Below are positions 1 to 11,606 of a stretch of 64,000 bases of DNA, in pieces (position 1 is the first letter of the stretch; each line of letters opens with the position of its first letter). The stretch lies in the NCBI RefSeq assembly GCF_002355515.1, contig NZ_AP014809.1, positions 3,372,501 to 3,436,500 of the forward strand, read 5' to 3'. The notes below the pieces were generated by a model that ran no database searches, was not told the origin of the DNA, and worked only from the letters and a program-made list of their open reading frames with translations. Made by a program: the position numbers and the translations under genes. Source of the DNA: Methylorubrum populi (GTDB taxonomy: Bacteria > Pseudomonadota > Alphaproteobacteria > Rhizobiales > Beijerinckiaceae).

Positions 1-467
1 CCATCCCGCCGGAGCCGGTTCCGTTCCCCGCGTCACCCGCGACCGATCACCCGCTCTCGCCGGGCGATCTCCTGGCCGAGATCCGCGTGCTGGCCGATGC
101 CGGCGAGACGGCGCGGGCCTGGCGCCGGCTGCACGAGGAGATCGACGGCTACGCCACCGATCCGGCTCTGCGCTACTACGAGGGACTTCTCGCGCTCGAT
201 CTCGGGCGGGAGCGGGAGGCCGAGCGGGCTCTGCGGGGTGCGTTGTTTCTCGACCGCGGCTTCATCATGGCCCATTTCCAGCTCGGTCTGCTGCTCTCCC
301 GCGGCGGGCGCCGCGGCGAGGCCTCCCGTGCCCTCGACAACGCGCTCCGCCTCGCGCAAGGACTGCGGCCCGAGACGATCCTGCCGGAGGGAGACGGAGT
401 GAGCGCCGCACGCTTGGCCGAGAGCGCACGCCGCGTCCTGGCCGGTCTGAAGGTCAGCGACGCATGA
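1..467 (+). CDS. CheR-type methyltransferase, C-terminal TPR part (5' end outside window)
   Basis: The reading frame is open from the first bases of the window and ends at a TGA at 465-467, so only the C-terminal part is present. About 155 residues are visible: a proline-rich linker, then helices of tetratricopeptide type (ALRYYEGLLALDLGR and AHFQLGLLLSRGGRR are TPR-like). A C-terminal TPR block immediately before cheW is typical of CheR receptor methyltransferases of alternative chemosensory systems, which methylate glutamates on the MCP. The methyltransferase domain itself is not visible, so the CheR assignment rests on the TPRs and on the cheW-MCP-cheA-cheB neighbours. The stop overlaps the start of the next gene (ATGA), which indicates translational coupling. 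Confidence 0.75.
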   Translation, partial: IPPEPVPFPASPATDHPLSPGDLLAEIRVLADAGETARAWRRLHEEIDGYATDPALRYYEGLLALDLGREREAERALRGALFLDRGFIMAHFQLGLLLSRGGRRGEASRALDNALRLAQGLRPETILPEGDGVSAARLAESARRVLAGLKVSDA

Positions 468-1021
468 AGATCGGTCTGACCGCCGGAGCTGACCCGAAGG
501 CGCGCCATGCCGCGCTGCTCGACGCGCGCGCCGTCGCGCTGGCCGCGCGCGGGGCGGAGCAGGAGAAGACGGTCGAGACCGTGGCCTATCTCGTCTGCGC
601 CTGCGGGCGGGAGCGGTACGGCCTGCCGCTCGCGGCGGTGGCGGGTGTCGCGCCCGAGCGGCCCTGCACCGGCCTGCCCGGCGCGCCGCCGGCACTCAAG
701 GGGATCACGGCCGTCGCGGGCGCAATCGTTAGCGTGCTCGACCTCGCGGCCTGCCTCGGGCTTGACCGCGCCGGCGAAGAGGATGGGGGCCACGTGGTGC
801 GCCTGCGCGCGCAGGAGCCGCCGATCGCCCTCTCGGTCGACCGCGTGATCGGCATCGCCCGGATCGACGTGGCGCTGGCGCAACCGATGAACCAACCGGA
901 AAGTCTGGGACGCGGCCCGCTTTCGGGCTATGCACCGCCCGGCTCGGACAGGACGGGCGACATCCACGAGGGTTTCTCCCTCGTCGATCTGCCGGCCCTG
1001 CTCGCCCGCTTCTCGACCTGA
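464..1021 (+). CDS. cheW: CheW-like coupling protein
   Basis: 185 residues. A CheW domain covers roughly residues 38-180 (YLVCACGRERYGLPLAAV at the first strand, then ALKGITAVAGAIVSVLDL, the usual conserved core around the G..nlrG..ipvidL motif). CheW links the methyl-accepting receptor to the CheA kinase at the cytoplasmic face of the membrane. The first 35 residues have no recognisable domain. It starts inside the stop of the upstream TPR protein (ATGA) and is followed 42 bases later by the receptor gene. The operon position supports a dedicated adaptor for this receptor and kinase rather than a general one. Confidence 0.88.
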   Translation: MKIGLTAGADPKARHAALLDARAVALAARGAEQEKTVETVAYLVCACGRERYGLPLAAVAGVAPERPCTGLPGAPPALKGITAVAGAIVSVLDLAACLGLDRAGEEDGGHVVRLRAQEPPIALSVDRVIGIARIDVALAQPMNQPESLGRGPLSGYAPPGSDRTGDIHEGFSLVDLPALLARFST

Positions 1022-1063
1022 CGGTCCAGGTCTCGAACCCTCCCCGCACCGCCTGCCGGAGCC

Positions 1064-2752
1064 ATGTCGCCCGTGTCGCTCTCGATCGGAAAACGCATCC
1101 TCCTCGGCTTCGTGGCGGCCAGCCTGATCGTGGCGGCTCTGGGCGCCTACGCCCTGCGCCAGATCGGCAGCGTGCGCGACATGACCGACCTGATCGTGAC
1201 CCGCGACGTCGGCGTGCTGCGCCAACTCGACGATCTCGGCAACGTCGCCCGCAACATGGGGCTCGTCCGGCGCAACGCGGTGATCGCCCTGCTGACGCAG
1301 GGCAACACGACGTCGCCATCGGCCCGGTCGGACGACTTTCTGGGAAGCTGGCGCCAGAACGTGTCGGAGTTGGACCGGCTTCTCAACACCATCGCCGGAG
1401 AGGTGAAGGATTACCAAGGCGGAGCGCTCTCGGCGGAGCGCGTCGCGGCCTGGGGCCGCCTCGGCGCCGTCATGTCCGAGACCGCGGAAGCCTTCCGCCA
1501 GGTCCGCAACGCGAGCGACCAGCAATTGCGCGCGGTCGATGCGCGCGACATCGCATCAGTCGAGGGCAAGAACGACGAGGTCAACCGGCTCCACGACGGG
1601 CTTTTGCGCAGCATCGCCAATGCCCGCACGGCCCTCGACGGAGTTATCGGCGCAGGTCAGCGCAGCGTCGGCGAGATCTACCGCAACAGCATCCTCTCCG
1701 TTGCGATCACCGTGGCGGCCTCAATCCTGCTCTCCATCCTGGTGACGGTGCTGATCAGCCGCGCGGTGGTGCGACCCCTTGAGGACGTGATGCGCTTCGT
1801 CGCGCAGATCGGCGACGGCGACCTGACCGGACGGCTGAACCGTACCGGCAACGACGAGATCGGGCGGCTCGGCGACACGCTGAACCGGATGGTGGCCGGC
1901 CTGTCCGACCTCGCCCGCACCAACCGCGCCGCCACCGCCGACCTGAACGCCGCCGCCGCCGAAATTCGCGCCTCGGCCCAGGAGCAGGCCGCGAGCGTCG
2001 AGGAGCAGTTCGCCGCCGTTCAGGAGACCGCCGCGACCGTCGACGAGATTACCCATTCGGGCGCTCAGATCTCGAAGCGGGCGACGGAGGTCATCGCCAC
2101 CGCCCAGGCCGCCGCGCAGACCGCGCGCTCGGGACTGCGCGCCGCCACCGACACCGCCAAGGCGATGGAATCGATCCGCGAGCAGGGCGAGGCGGTCGCC
2201 GGCAACATCGTCGCGCTCTCGGAGAAGACCCAGGCGATCGGCGAGATCATCGTCACCGTCAACGACATCTCAGAGCGCACCCACCTCCTCGCGCTCAACG
2301 CCGCCATCGAGGCGGCCGCGGCGGGGGAGAGCGGGCGCAGCTTCGCCATCGTCGCCTCCGAGATGAAGCTGCTCGCCGATCAGGCGAAGGGGGCGACCGC
2401 GCAGGTGCGCGGCATCCTCGGGGAGATCCAGCGCGGCATCAACGCCTCGGTGATGCTGACCGAGGAGGCGGTCAAGCGCGCCGCCGCCGGGAAGAACCGC
2501 ACGGACTCGACCGTTCGCACCATCGAGGAGATGGCCGCGCGGGTGGAGGAAGGCGTGCAGACCTTCCAGCAGATCGTGGCCTCGACCAACCAGCAGCAGC
2601 TCGGCATCGAGCAGGTGATGGGCGCGCTGCAGAACATCCGGCAGGCGAGCCAGCAGACCGCCGCCGGCACCCGCGAAGTCGAGACCGCCTCGGCCAATCT
2701 CACGGAACTGGCGCAGGGACTGATGGCGCTGGCCGAGCGCTACCGGCTCTAG
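1064..2752 (+). CDS. Methyl-accepting chemotaxis receptor
   Basis: 562 residues. Transmembrane helix 1 is at about 11-31 and helix 2 at about 209-232. The region between them is mostly helical and of four-helix-bundle type, so the ligand is probably sensed in the periplasm. A HAMP domain (about 232-285, VVRPLEDVMRFVAQIGDGDL) precedes a long coiled-coil signalling domain. The conserved hairpin tip lies at about 403-430 (THLLALNAAIEAAAAGESG), where CheA and CheW dock. No NWETF-like C-terminal pentapeptide is present; the protein ends in LAERYRL, so tethering of CheR must work otherwise, perhaps through the TPRs of the upstream CheR-like protein. Ligand unknown. Confidence 0.93.
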   Translation: MSPVSLSIGKRILLGFVAASLIVAALGAYALRQIGSVRDMTDLIVTRDVGVLRQLDDLGNVARNMGLVRRNAVIALLTQGNTTSPSARSDDFLGSWRQNVSELDRLLNTIAGEVKDYQGGALSAERVAAWGRLGAVMSETAEAFRQVRNASDQQLRAVDARDIASVEGKNDEVNRLHDGLLRSIANARTALDGVIGAGQRSVGEIYRNSILSVAITVAASILLSILVTVLISRAVVRPLEDVMRFVAQIGDGDLTGRLNRTGNDEIGRLGDTLNRMVAGLSDLARTNRAATADLNAAAAEIRASAQEQAASVEEQFAAVQETAATVDEITHSGAQISKRATEVIATAQAAAQTARSGLRAATDTAKAMESIREQGEAVAGNIVALSEKTQAIGEIIVTVNDISERTHLLALNAAIEAAAAGESGRSFAIVASEMKLLADQAKGATAQVRGILGEIQRGINASVMLTEEAVKRAAAGKNRTDSTVRTIEEMAARVEEGVQTFQQIVASTNQQQLGIEQVMGALQNIRQASQQTAAGTREVETASANLTELAQGLMALAERYRL

Positions 2753-2776
2753 CGGTTCGGATCAGCATCCCGCCGC

Positions 2777-5026
2777 ATGGACATCCGCCAGCAGCTCCTC
2801 GCCGCCTTCGAGATCGAGCACCGCGAGCATCTCGACGCGATCCGCGCCGCGCTTGCCGCGGAGGGTCCGGTCGATTGGCACGACGTGTTCCGCCGGGCCC
2901 ATAGCCTGAAGGGCGCCGCCCGCGCCGTGGACCTGCCGCCGGTGGAGGCGGTCTCGCACCAGCTCGAAACCCTGTTCGAGCGCATCAGCGCCGGGCAGCG
3001 CCCGCTCGACCGCGCTGCGCGGGCCGCCACCCATCTCGCCCTCGACCGGATCGAGGCCTTCGTGGCCGCGAGCGCGAGCGGGCAGGCCCGCATGCCCGAG
3101 GATGCGCTGGCGGCGCTGAACGCCTGCCTCGATCCCGACGCGCCGCCGGTCTCGGCACCGGCCGAACCCTCGCCGGACGCGGCCCCCGCCGCCGCGACCG
3201 CTCCGGCCTCACCGCCCGCCGCACCGGCGACGACCGAGCCATCCAGCGAGCCGGCGCAGGCCGTCCTGCGCATCCCCGCCTCGGCCGTGGAATCGCTGTC
3301 GCGGGCGAGCCACGGACTCTGGGCAGTCCTGCCGGGGCAGGGGAGCGTCGCCGAGCGCATCGCGCGGCTGTCGGCGAACGCGACCGCGCTGCGGCGGCGT
3401 ACCGAGACCGCTCGCCGCGTGACGGATTCATCGTCCGTCGGAGCGGCCGCATCGGAGACGGCCACCCTGCGACAGGCGCTCGCCGAAATCGAAACCGGTC
3501 TGGCGGCTCTGTCCCGCGAAGCCGCCGACCTCGCGCAGGGGCACAAGGCCGTCGTCCTGTCCGTCGAGACGGCCGCACGGCGCCTGCGGGAGGAGACCGA
3601 GCGCCTCGCGCTGGTTCCCGCCGAGACCGTATTCGGCGGCCTTGCCCGCGCCGTGCGCGACATGGCGCGCGCCGACGGTCAGGAGGTGGACGTCACCACC
3701 CGCGGGCTCGACGTGCCGGTGGACCGGGCGATGCTGCAGGCGCTCAAGGATCCGGTGCTGCACGCCCTGCGCAACGCGCTCAGCCACGGCGCCGAGAGCC
3801 CGGAGGCCCGCCAGCGACAGGGCAAGCCGACCTCCCTCTCGATCATGCTCACCGTCGAGGCCCAAGGCGGCCGGCTCGTCCTCGGCATTCACGACGACGG
3901 GCGGGGACCGGACCTGGCGGCGATCGAGGCGACGGGCCGCGGGCGCGGGCTGATCGCGCCGGGCGAGAGCCTGGATGCCGAGGCGCTGCTCGCTCTTCCT
4001 TTCGAGCCGGGCTTCTCCACCGCCGAAGCGGTCGATGCGCTGTCCGGCCGGGGCATGGGCCTGTCGGTGGCGGCCGAGGTCGCTCGCTCCCTGCACGGAC
4101 AGGTGCAGCTCGCCCGCCGTCAGCCGCACGGCACCTCGCTGATCTTCACCCTGCCGCTCTCCGCGGCGCGGCGGCCGGTGCTGATCGTCACGGCCGGCGG
4201 CAACCGCTTCGCCTTGCCGAGCGGCGCGGCGGAGGCGCTCACGCGGCTGGACCCGAAATCTCTGTCCACGGTCGCGGGCCGCCCGGTTGCCCAGGTGGCG
4301 GAAGGCGGCGAGGCGGTGACGCTGCCCGTCGCCGAGCTCGGCGACCTGCTCGGCCTCGGATCCGGCCGGGCCGAGGGGGCGACGATCCCAACCGTGCGTC
4401 TGCGCGGGACGCGCGGGCGCTGCCTGCTCGCCGTCGACCATCTGGAGGAAGTGCGCACGCTGCTCGTCCTGCCGGCCCCGCCGATCGGCAGCGATCCCGC
4501 CCTCGTCACCGGAACGGTGATCCTCGGCACCGATACGCCCGCCCTCGTCCTCGATCCCGACGGACTCATCGACCGCCTGGGACGCGCCGGTCCGCGCGCC
4601 GCTCGGCCCCAGTCCAAAACAGGGGAGGACGGCAGCGGAACGATCCCGGAAAAGCGACGTTCGACGATTCTTGTCGTGGACGACTCGATCACGACCCGCA
4701 CCCTGGAGAAGAGCATCTTGGAAGCGGCGGGCTACCGCGTGATCGTCTGCGTCGACGGGCAGGAGGCGCTCGATCGCCTTCGGGCGCGCATCGAACCGGT
4801 CGACCTCGTGGTCGCCGACGTGGAGATGCCGCGCCTGACCGGCTTCGGTCTCGTCGAGGCACTGCGGGCCGAAGAGGATTTCGCGCGGCTGCCCATCGTG
4901 CTGATGACGTCGCGCGGCGACGAGGAGGACGTGGCGAGGGGGTTGGAACTCGGGGCCGACGCCTACCTCACCAAGCAGAAATTCGATCAGCGCGAACTCC
5001 TTGATACCATCGGTCAACTGCTGTGA
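2777..5026 (+). CDS. cheA: Hybrid CheA histidine kinase with C-terminal receiver
   Basis: 749 residues. Order: Hpt (P1) domain with phospho-acceptor His42 in RRAHSLKGAAR; an Ala/Pro-rich linker at about 115-165; a helical dimerisation region; HATPase with an N box (LHALRNALSHGAE) and G boxes (HDDGRGPDL, GRGMGLSVAAEVA); a CheW-like P5 domain; and a receiver at about 629-749 with acceptor Asp681 (VVADVEMPR) and Lys in LTKQK. No separate P2 domain is obvious. CheA-receiver fusions are typical of alternative-function and Frz-like systems, where the attached receiver acts as phosphate sink or second output. The stop overlaps the GTG start of cheB. Confidence 0.93.
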   Translation: MDIRQQLLAAFEIEHREHLDAIRAALAAEGPVDWHDVFRRAHSLKGAARAVDLPPVEAVSHQLETLFERISAGQRPLDRAARAATHLALDRIEAFVAASASGQARMPEDALAALNACLDPDAPPVSAPAEPSPDAAPAAATAPASPPAAPATTEPSSEPAQAVLRIPASAVESLSRASHGLWAVLPGQGSVAERIARLSANATALRRRTETARRVTDSSSVGAAASETATLRQALAEIETGLAALSREAADLAQGHKAVVLSVETAARRLREETERLALVPAETVFGGLARAVRDMARADGQEVDVTTRGLDVPVDRAMLQALKDPVLHALRNALSHGAESPEARQRQGKPTSLSIMLTVEAQGGRLVLGIHDDGRGPDLAAIEATGRGRGLIAPGESLDAEALLALPFEPGFSTAEAVDALSGRGMGLSVAAEVARSLHGQVQLARRQPHGTSLIFTLPLSAARRPVLIVTAGGNRFALPSGAAEALTRLDPKSLSTVAGRPVAQVAEGGEAVTLPVAELGDLLGLGSGRAEGATIPTVRLRGTRGRCLLAVDHLEEVRTLLVLPAPPIGSDPALVTGTVILGTDTPALVLDPDGLIDRLGRAGPRAARPQSKTGEDGSGTIPEKRRSTILVVDDSITTRTLEKSILEAAGYRVIVCVDGQEALDRLRARIEPVDLVVADVEMPRLTGFGLVEALRAEEDFARLPIVLMTSRGDEEDVARGLELGADAYLTKQKFDQRELLDTIGQLL

Positions 5027-6108
5027 ACGGAGGAACTGAGAATCCGCGCGTTCGCGTGCTGGTTGTCGAGGATTCGCTCGTGGTGCGGATCCTCCTCACC
5101 CACATCATCGCCCGCGATCCGCGGCTGGAACTGGCCGGTGCGGTCGAGTCCGGCGAGGCGGCGCTGGCGGCGATCGAGACCGTACGGCCCGACGTGATCT
5201 CCATGGACATCCGCCTGCCCGGTATCGACGGGCTGGAGACGACGCGGCGGATCATGGCGAGCCGGCCGACACCGATCGTGGTGATCGCCGATTCGGTCGA
5301 GGATTCCTCGCTCAAGATCTCGATGAACGCGCTGAGGGCCGGCGCGCTGTCGGTGGTCGAGAAGCCGGTGGCCACCACCAATGACGGCTACGAGGCGGTC
5401 GCCGGGCAGATCTGCACGCAGCTGCGCATCATGGCCGCCGTGCCGGTGATCCGCCGCCGGCCGATCGGCGCGGAATGGAGCGCCCGCAAGACCGCGCCCG
5501 CACCTGAACTGCCGCTCCTCTCGGACACCGATGCGGCGCCGACCGTGCTCGCGGTCGCCGCCTCGACCGGCGGGCCGCCCGCGCTCGCCAAGGTGATCGG
5601 CGGCCTCGCGGCGGATTTTCCGCTGCCCGTGCTCCTCGTCCAGCACATGGGCGCCGCCTTCATGGACGGCTTCGCGAAATGGCTCGACGGCGTGGTGACG
5701 CTCTCCGTCGACTTGGCCCGCGACGGGCAGACCATTCAGGCGGGTCACGTCTACGTCGCGCCGGGCGACCGCCATCTCGAACTCGGTCCAAACGGCACAC
5801 TTCGGGTCAGCGACGCGGCCCCCGTCGGGGGCCAGCGCCCGGCGGCGACCGTGCTGTTCCGCTCCGTCGCCCGGCAGGCCGGCGCCCAGGGCATCGGCGT
5901 ACTCCTCACCGGCATGGGCGAGGACGGCGCGCAAGGACTGCTCGATATGCGCAAGGCCGGTGCGGCCACGGTGGCCGAGCACGAGAGCAGCGCCGTCGTC
6001 TACGGCATGCCCGCCGCGGCGGTACGCCTCAACGCGGCCTCCCGCGTCCTGCCCGTCGATCAAGTGGCGCCCCATCTGGTGCGGCTCGCGCAGAGGAAGC
6101 CGTCATGA
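5023..6108 (+). CDS. cheB: CheB protein-glutamate methylesterase
   Basis: 361 residues, GTG start overlapping the cheA stop (GTGA). An N-terminal receiver (about 10-125; acceptor Asp62 in ISMDIRLPG; conserved Lys in VVEKPV) is joined to a methylesterase domain with the expected catalytic triad: Ser181 in VAASTGGPPAL, His208 in VQHMG and Asp301 in TGMGEDG. It demethylates the glutamates methylated by CheR on the receptor and is activated by phosphorylation from CheA. Length and domain order match standard CheB. The stop overlaps the next start (ATGA), so the kinase that follows belongs to the same operon. Confidence 0.95.
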   Translation: MNGGTENPRVRVLVVEDSLVVRILLTHIIARDPRLELAGAVESGEAALAAIETVRPDVISMDIRLPGIDGLETTRRIMASRPTPIVVIADSVEDSSLKISMNALRAGALSVVEKPVATTNDGYEAVAGQICTQLRIMAAVPVIRRRPIGAEWSARKTAPAPELPLLSDTDAAPTVLAVAASTGGPPALAKVIGGLAADFPLPVLLVQHMGAAFMDGFAKWLDGVVTLSVDLARDGQTIQAGHVYVAPGDRHLELGPNGTLRVSDAAPVGGQRPAATVLFRSVARQAGAQGIGVLLTGMGEDGAQGLLDMRKAGAATVAEHESSAVVYGMPAAAVRLNAASRVLPVDQVAPHLVRLAQRKPS

Positions 6109-7837
6109 CCGCGCGCGCAGCGCCCTCACAGGCATCACCCGCCACACCGCCGGGTCACCGGCTGCTGCTGGTGGAGGATTCCGAGACCCAGGCGCTCGAA
6201 CTGCGCCTGCAGCTCGAGGCGCAGGGCTTTGCCGTACAACGCTGCGCCACCGCGGAAGCCGCGCTCGATCTGCTCAACACCGATCTTCCCGATCTCGTCG
6301 TCGCCGACCACCACCTGCCCGGCATGAACGGCGACGAGTTTACCCGGCAGATGCGTCTGTCGCTGCGCACGCGCGCGCTGCCGGTTGTGATGCTCACGAG
6401 CGCCCGCAACGGCGAGCGCCACGGCTTCGAGAGCGGGGCCGACGCCTATGTCGAGAAATCGGCCGACCGCGACCTGCTCGTGCTGCGCATCCGCGCCCTC
6501 CTGCGCGAGCGCAAGAGCAGCGCGACGGAAGGGCCATCGGGTGCCGCCTTCCGCCGGGGCCGGGTGCTCGTCGTCGACGGCAGCGCCACGTACCGGGCCT
6601 TCTTCACCGGCCTGCTGACCCAGGAGGGTCATACCGTCGTCGCCGCGGCCGACCGCTCGGCGGCGCTCGCCGCCCTGGACGAGCCCGGAGCCGGGTTCGA
6701 CTGCGTGACCCTCGACCTCGTCGGCAGCGCCTATGACGGCATCGCTCTGTGCACCGAGATCGCCGAGCGCCGCATGATGGCGCCGGAGGGAGGCGGCAAC
6801 GCCTTTCCCCTCGTCGGCATGGCCGGGGACAAGCCGGACAAGAGCCTGCTCGTCGCCGCCTTCGCCGCGGGCGCCGACGACGTGGTGTCGAAGGCCGACG
6901 GCGAGGTGCTGGCGATGCGGGTGCGCGGCCTCGTCCGCCGCCGCCTGCTGGAGGAGGATAACCGCCGCATCTCCGGCGAGTTCGGCGACCGCGAGCGGGC
7001 GGTCGAGCGCGCCCGCGCCGAGGCCGAGGCGGCCGCCGCCCGCGCCGCCCTCGCCGACGCGCTTGAGCAGGCCAACCGCGATCTGGAGGATGCCAACCGC
7101 AAGCTGACGGAGGCTCAGGCCAAGCTCGTCCAGGCCGCCAAGATGGCCTCGCTCGGCGAGCTCGTCGCCGGCATTGCCCACGAAATCAACAATCCGCTCG
7201 CCTTCATCCTGGCGCATCAGGGCACGGTGGAACGCCTTCTCGGCGAACTCCAGCCGCCGGAGGCGCCGGAGGGACGGCGCGCCCTGACGAAGGCGCGCGA
7301 CCGGGTCGGCTCGATGCGGCTCGGCCTCACCCGCATTCAGGAGCTCGTTCTCAACCTGCGCAAGTTCTCGCGGCTCGACGAAGGCGAGCGCGGCCTCGTC
7401 AACGTGCCCGAGGCGATCGAGACGGTGCTGGCGCTGATCCAGCACAAGCTCGGCACGCGTATCCACGTGGAGCGCGATTTCTCCGGCCGCGCGGAGATTT
7501 CGTGCACGCCGGCGCTGCTCAATCAGGTCGTGATGAACATCCTGGGCAATGCGGCGGACGCGATCCACGGCGAGGGCACCATCACGGTCTCGACCTATTC
7601 GGATGCGGAGACCGACATGATCCGTATCAGCGACACGGGACCGGGTATTCCCGAGGATCTACGCGAAAAGATCTTCGAGCCGTTCTTCACGACGAAGCCC
7701 GTCGGATCGGGGACCGGACTCGGCTTGGCGATTGCGTACAGCGTCGTTCAGGCGCATAGCGGCTCGCTGACCGTGGAGACGGCGCCGGGCGGCGGCGCGA
7801 GCTTCGTCATCGGCATTCCGAGGCAACCGGCACCGGT

Positions 7838-7841
<4 letters not shown>
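6105..7841 (+). CDS. Double-receiver histidine kinase
   Basis: 578 residues, ATG overlapping the cheB stop. Receiver 1 (about 19-137) has acceptor Asp68 in VVADHHLPG. Receiver 2 (about 152-280) keeps an Asp (Asp204 in VTLDLVG), but its acidic pocket reads VVDGS instead of the usual DD pair, so its phosphorylation may be altered. A charged coiled coil (about 285-345) leads into a HisKA domain with His359 ([10 protein letters not shown]) and an HATPase domain ([30 protein letters not shown]). No membrane segment is seen, so the enzyme is cytoplasmic. REC-REC-kinase proteins at the end of che operons are likely phosphorylated by CheA and pass the signal on. The partner is unknown. Confidence 0.88.
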
Positions 7842-9706
<1,865 letters not shown>

Positions 9707-9882
9707 CGGCCGTCACGGGATCGCCGCGCGGCCGGCCGCGTCGCGTTCGATGCGATGCCCCACACCTATTCGCCAAAGCCGTGCGCGCGTGTGGGTTGCG
9801 TCGTGACGGCGGCCGGAGGAGGATGATCCTGCGCCGCCCTTCGCTGGCGCAAAAGGATCTTCCCCACCGAAGGATGCCCGCG

Positions 9883-10056
9883 ATGGCCAGCGTCGATGTC
9901 GAGATGGTGAAGTGCGCCTGCCCGGACTGCGTCTGCGTCGTCTCCCTGTCCAAGGCGGTGACGCGGGACGACAAGGCTTTCTGCTGCGACGAGTGCGCCG
10001 ACGGCCATCCGGATCATGCCGGCTGCGACCATGCCGGCTGCACCTGCCACGGCTGA
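9883..10056 (+). CDS. Prokaryotic metallothionein, SmtA-like
   Basis: 57 residues with ten cysteines (11, 13, 16, 18, 34, 35, 38, 48, 53, 55) and histidines at 42, 45, 50 and 56. The pattern KCACxxCxC, then FCCDECADGH, then GCDHAGCTCHG, follows cyanobacterial SmtA/BmtA closely; those proteins bind a Zn4 or mixed Zn/Cd cluster through nine cysteines and two histidines. The role is therefore zinc/cadmium storage or detoxification in the cytoplasm. I chose the ATG at 9883 because GAAGG lies nine bases upstream and the family begins at this point; in-frame ATGs at 9823 and 9874 would add residues the family lacks. It is not part of the che operon (176-base gap). Confidence 0.88.
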   Translation: MASVDVEMVKCACPDCVCVVSLSKAVTRDDKAFCCDECADGHPDHAGCDHAGCTCHG

Positions 10057-10085
10057 TCCCTCTCGAATCCGAGGGCGAGCGCGGC

Positions 10086-11387
10086 TCAGTTCGGTGTGGT
10101 CGGATGCGGATCCGTCGCCTTGGCGAGGAAGCGCATCAGCGCGTCGCGGTCCTCGGCGCTGTTGATCGTCTGCTCGGGCATCCGCGTGCCCGGCGTGTAG
10201 CGCGCCGGTCCAACCTCGAACAGGCGGGCGACCGTCTCGGGCGTCCAGACGATGTCCATGCCCTTCAGCGCCTCCGAGTAACGGTAGCCCGGAACCGCGG
10301 CGATGCGCCGGCCGAAGATCCCGGCGAGCGTGGGGCCGGCGCGGGGGGCTTCGTCCGGTGTCAGGGTATGGCAGGCGACGCAGGCGCGAAACACCTCCGC
10401 GCCGCGCTCGCCGTGGAAGGCCGCCAGCGCATCCGCCGGGCGGGGCATGGCGAGCGGGCCGATCGGCTCGCCGCTGCCGGCCTTCCAGCGCCGCACGAGG
10501 CGGTCGCCGCCGCCGGTGACGAGTTCGCTCCTGTCCGGCCGCCACGCCACCGACCAGACCGGCAGGCCCGGTCCGACGAGGTTGAACAGGACCGTCCTGC
10601 TGGCCCGGTCGATCATCGCGACGGTCCCGCCGGCGCTGGCTGCGGCAATCCGGGTGCCATCGGGAGAGGGCGCGAGCGCGATCACCGGCGCCGGGCCGAG
10701 TTCGACCTGTCCGCGTCCGCTCCCGTCGCGTCCGAGAAACCGCACCGTTGCATCCGCGCCGGCGACGGCGATCTCGCCGTCGCCGGTGACGGCCAGGGCG
10801 CTGAGCGCGCTCGGCAGGGTCGTGGTCGCGGCCGTTCCGCCGTCGCTGGTCCAGATCCGGACGCTCGCATCGGCTCCGGCCGTGACGAGCCCTCCATCGG
10901 GCAGGAAGGCGATCGCGTTGACGTTGCCCTTGTGTCCTTCGAGAACACGGGCCGGACCGCCGGCGAGCGGCCAGATCCGCGCGGTGCCGTCCCAGGCGGC
11001 GGAGGCGAGCACCGAGCCGTCCGGCGACACGGCGAGGGCGGCGACCGGGCCGGCATGCCCTTCGAGGATCCGTTCCGGCTCGGCTTGTCCAAGCCGCCAC
11101 AGGGCGATGCGCCCATCCTCCGAGGCACTGGCGAAACGACCGTCGGGCAGGGCGGCCACCGCGTTCACCGCACCGTCGTGGAAACGCAGGACGCTCAGCG
11201 CGGCACCCGTGTCGAGCCCCCAGATGATCGCCGCCTGGTCGAAACCGCCGGACACCGCCAGGCGGCCGTCGCCGGTGATCGCCAGCGCCCGCACCGGCCC
11301 GCCGTGACCGCGCATCTGCGCCATCGCCGGCAGCGCGAGCAGCAGGGCGGCGACCGTCCCGAGAATCCGCCTCACCCGCATCGTCAT
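10086..11387 (-). CDS. Periplasmic WD40-repeat cytochrome c
   Basis: 433 residues. A signal peptide (about 1-23, cleavage after PAMA) is followed by about seven WD40-type repeats (about 25-305; units such as GHAGPVAALAVSPDGS ending in RIW). A C-terminal class I cytochrome c domain (about 320-430) has haem motif C336-V-A-C339-H340 and the likely Met ligand M403 in PGTRMPEQ. Export plus a haem means it acts as a periplasmic electron carrier, or as an oxidase/dehydrogenase partner, with the beta-propeller as docking or catalytic part. I know of no assigned function for this architecture. It converges on the metallothionein gene (29-base gap) and is divergent from the first moeA-like gene. Confidence 0.82.
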   Translation of the reverse strand: MTMRVRRILGTVAALLLALPAMAQMRGHGGPVRALAITGDGRLAVSGGFDQAAIIWGLDTGAALSVLRFHDGAVNAVAALPDGRFASASEDGRIALWRLGQAEPERILEGHAGPVAALAVSPDGSVLASAAWDGTARIWPLAGGPARVLEGHKGNVNAIAFLPDGGLVTAGADASVRIWTSDGGTAATTTLPSALSALAVTGDGEIAVAGADATVRFLGRDGSGRGQVELGPAPVIALAPSPDGTRIAAASAGGTVAMIDRASRTVLFNLVGPGLPVWSVAWRPDRSELVTGGGDRLVRRWKAGSGEPIGPLAMPRPADALAAFHGERGAEVFRACVACHTLTPDEAPRAGPTLAGIFGRRIAAVPGYRYSEALKGMDIVWTPETVARLFEVGPARYTPGTRMPEQTINSAEDRDALMRFLAKATDPHPTTPN

Positions 11388-11606
11388 CCCACTCCACCCG
11401 GTCGCGACGGACCATAGGCGAGAGGCCGGGGCCGTGTCCGCCCGCGCGGGTGAGAGTTTCTGTCTCAGGCTGCGAGCCCGCGCGACGCCGAACCTTGATC
11501 CGCGACGAGCGATGGCGCATCGCTCACGACGATGAGACAGGATGGCAGCCCGCACATCGTCGCCGTTCAGCGCACCGCATCGTCTGCGTGCGCGGCCGGC
11601 TGAGCG

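Noticed and set aside
176..1525. A long minus-strand frame opposite the CheR/CheW genes
   Set aside because: Arg/His/Gly-rich antisense reading of GC-rich coding DNA; no start context or domain.
5679..6104. A 142-codon upstream extension of the double-receiver kinase
   Set aside because: It lies inside cheB in another frame and is Arg-rich. The ATG at 6105 overlaps the cheB stop as elsewhere in the operon.
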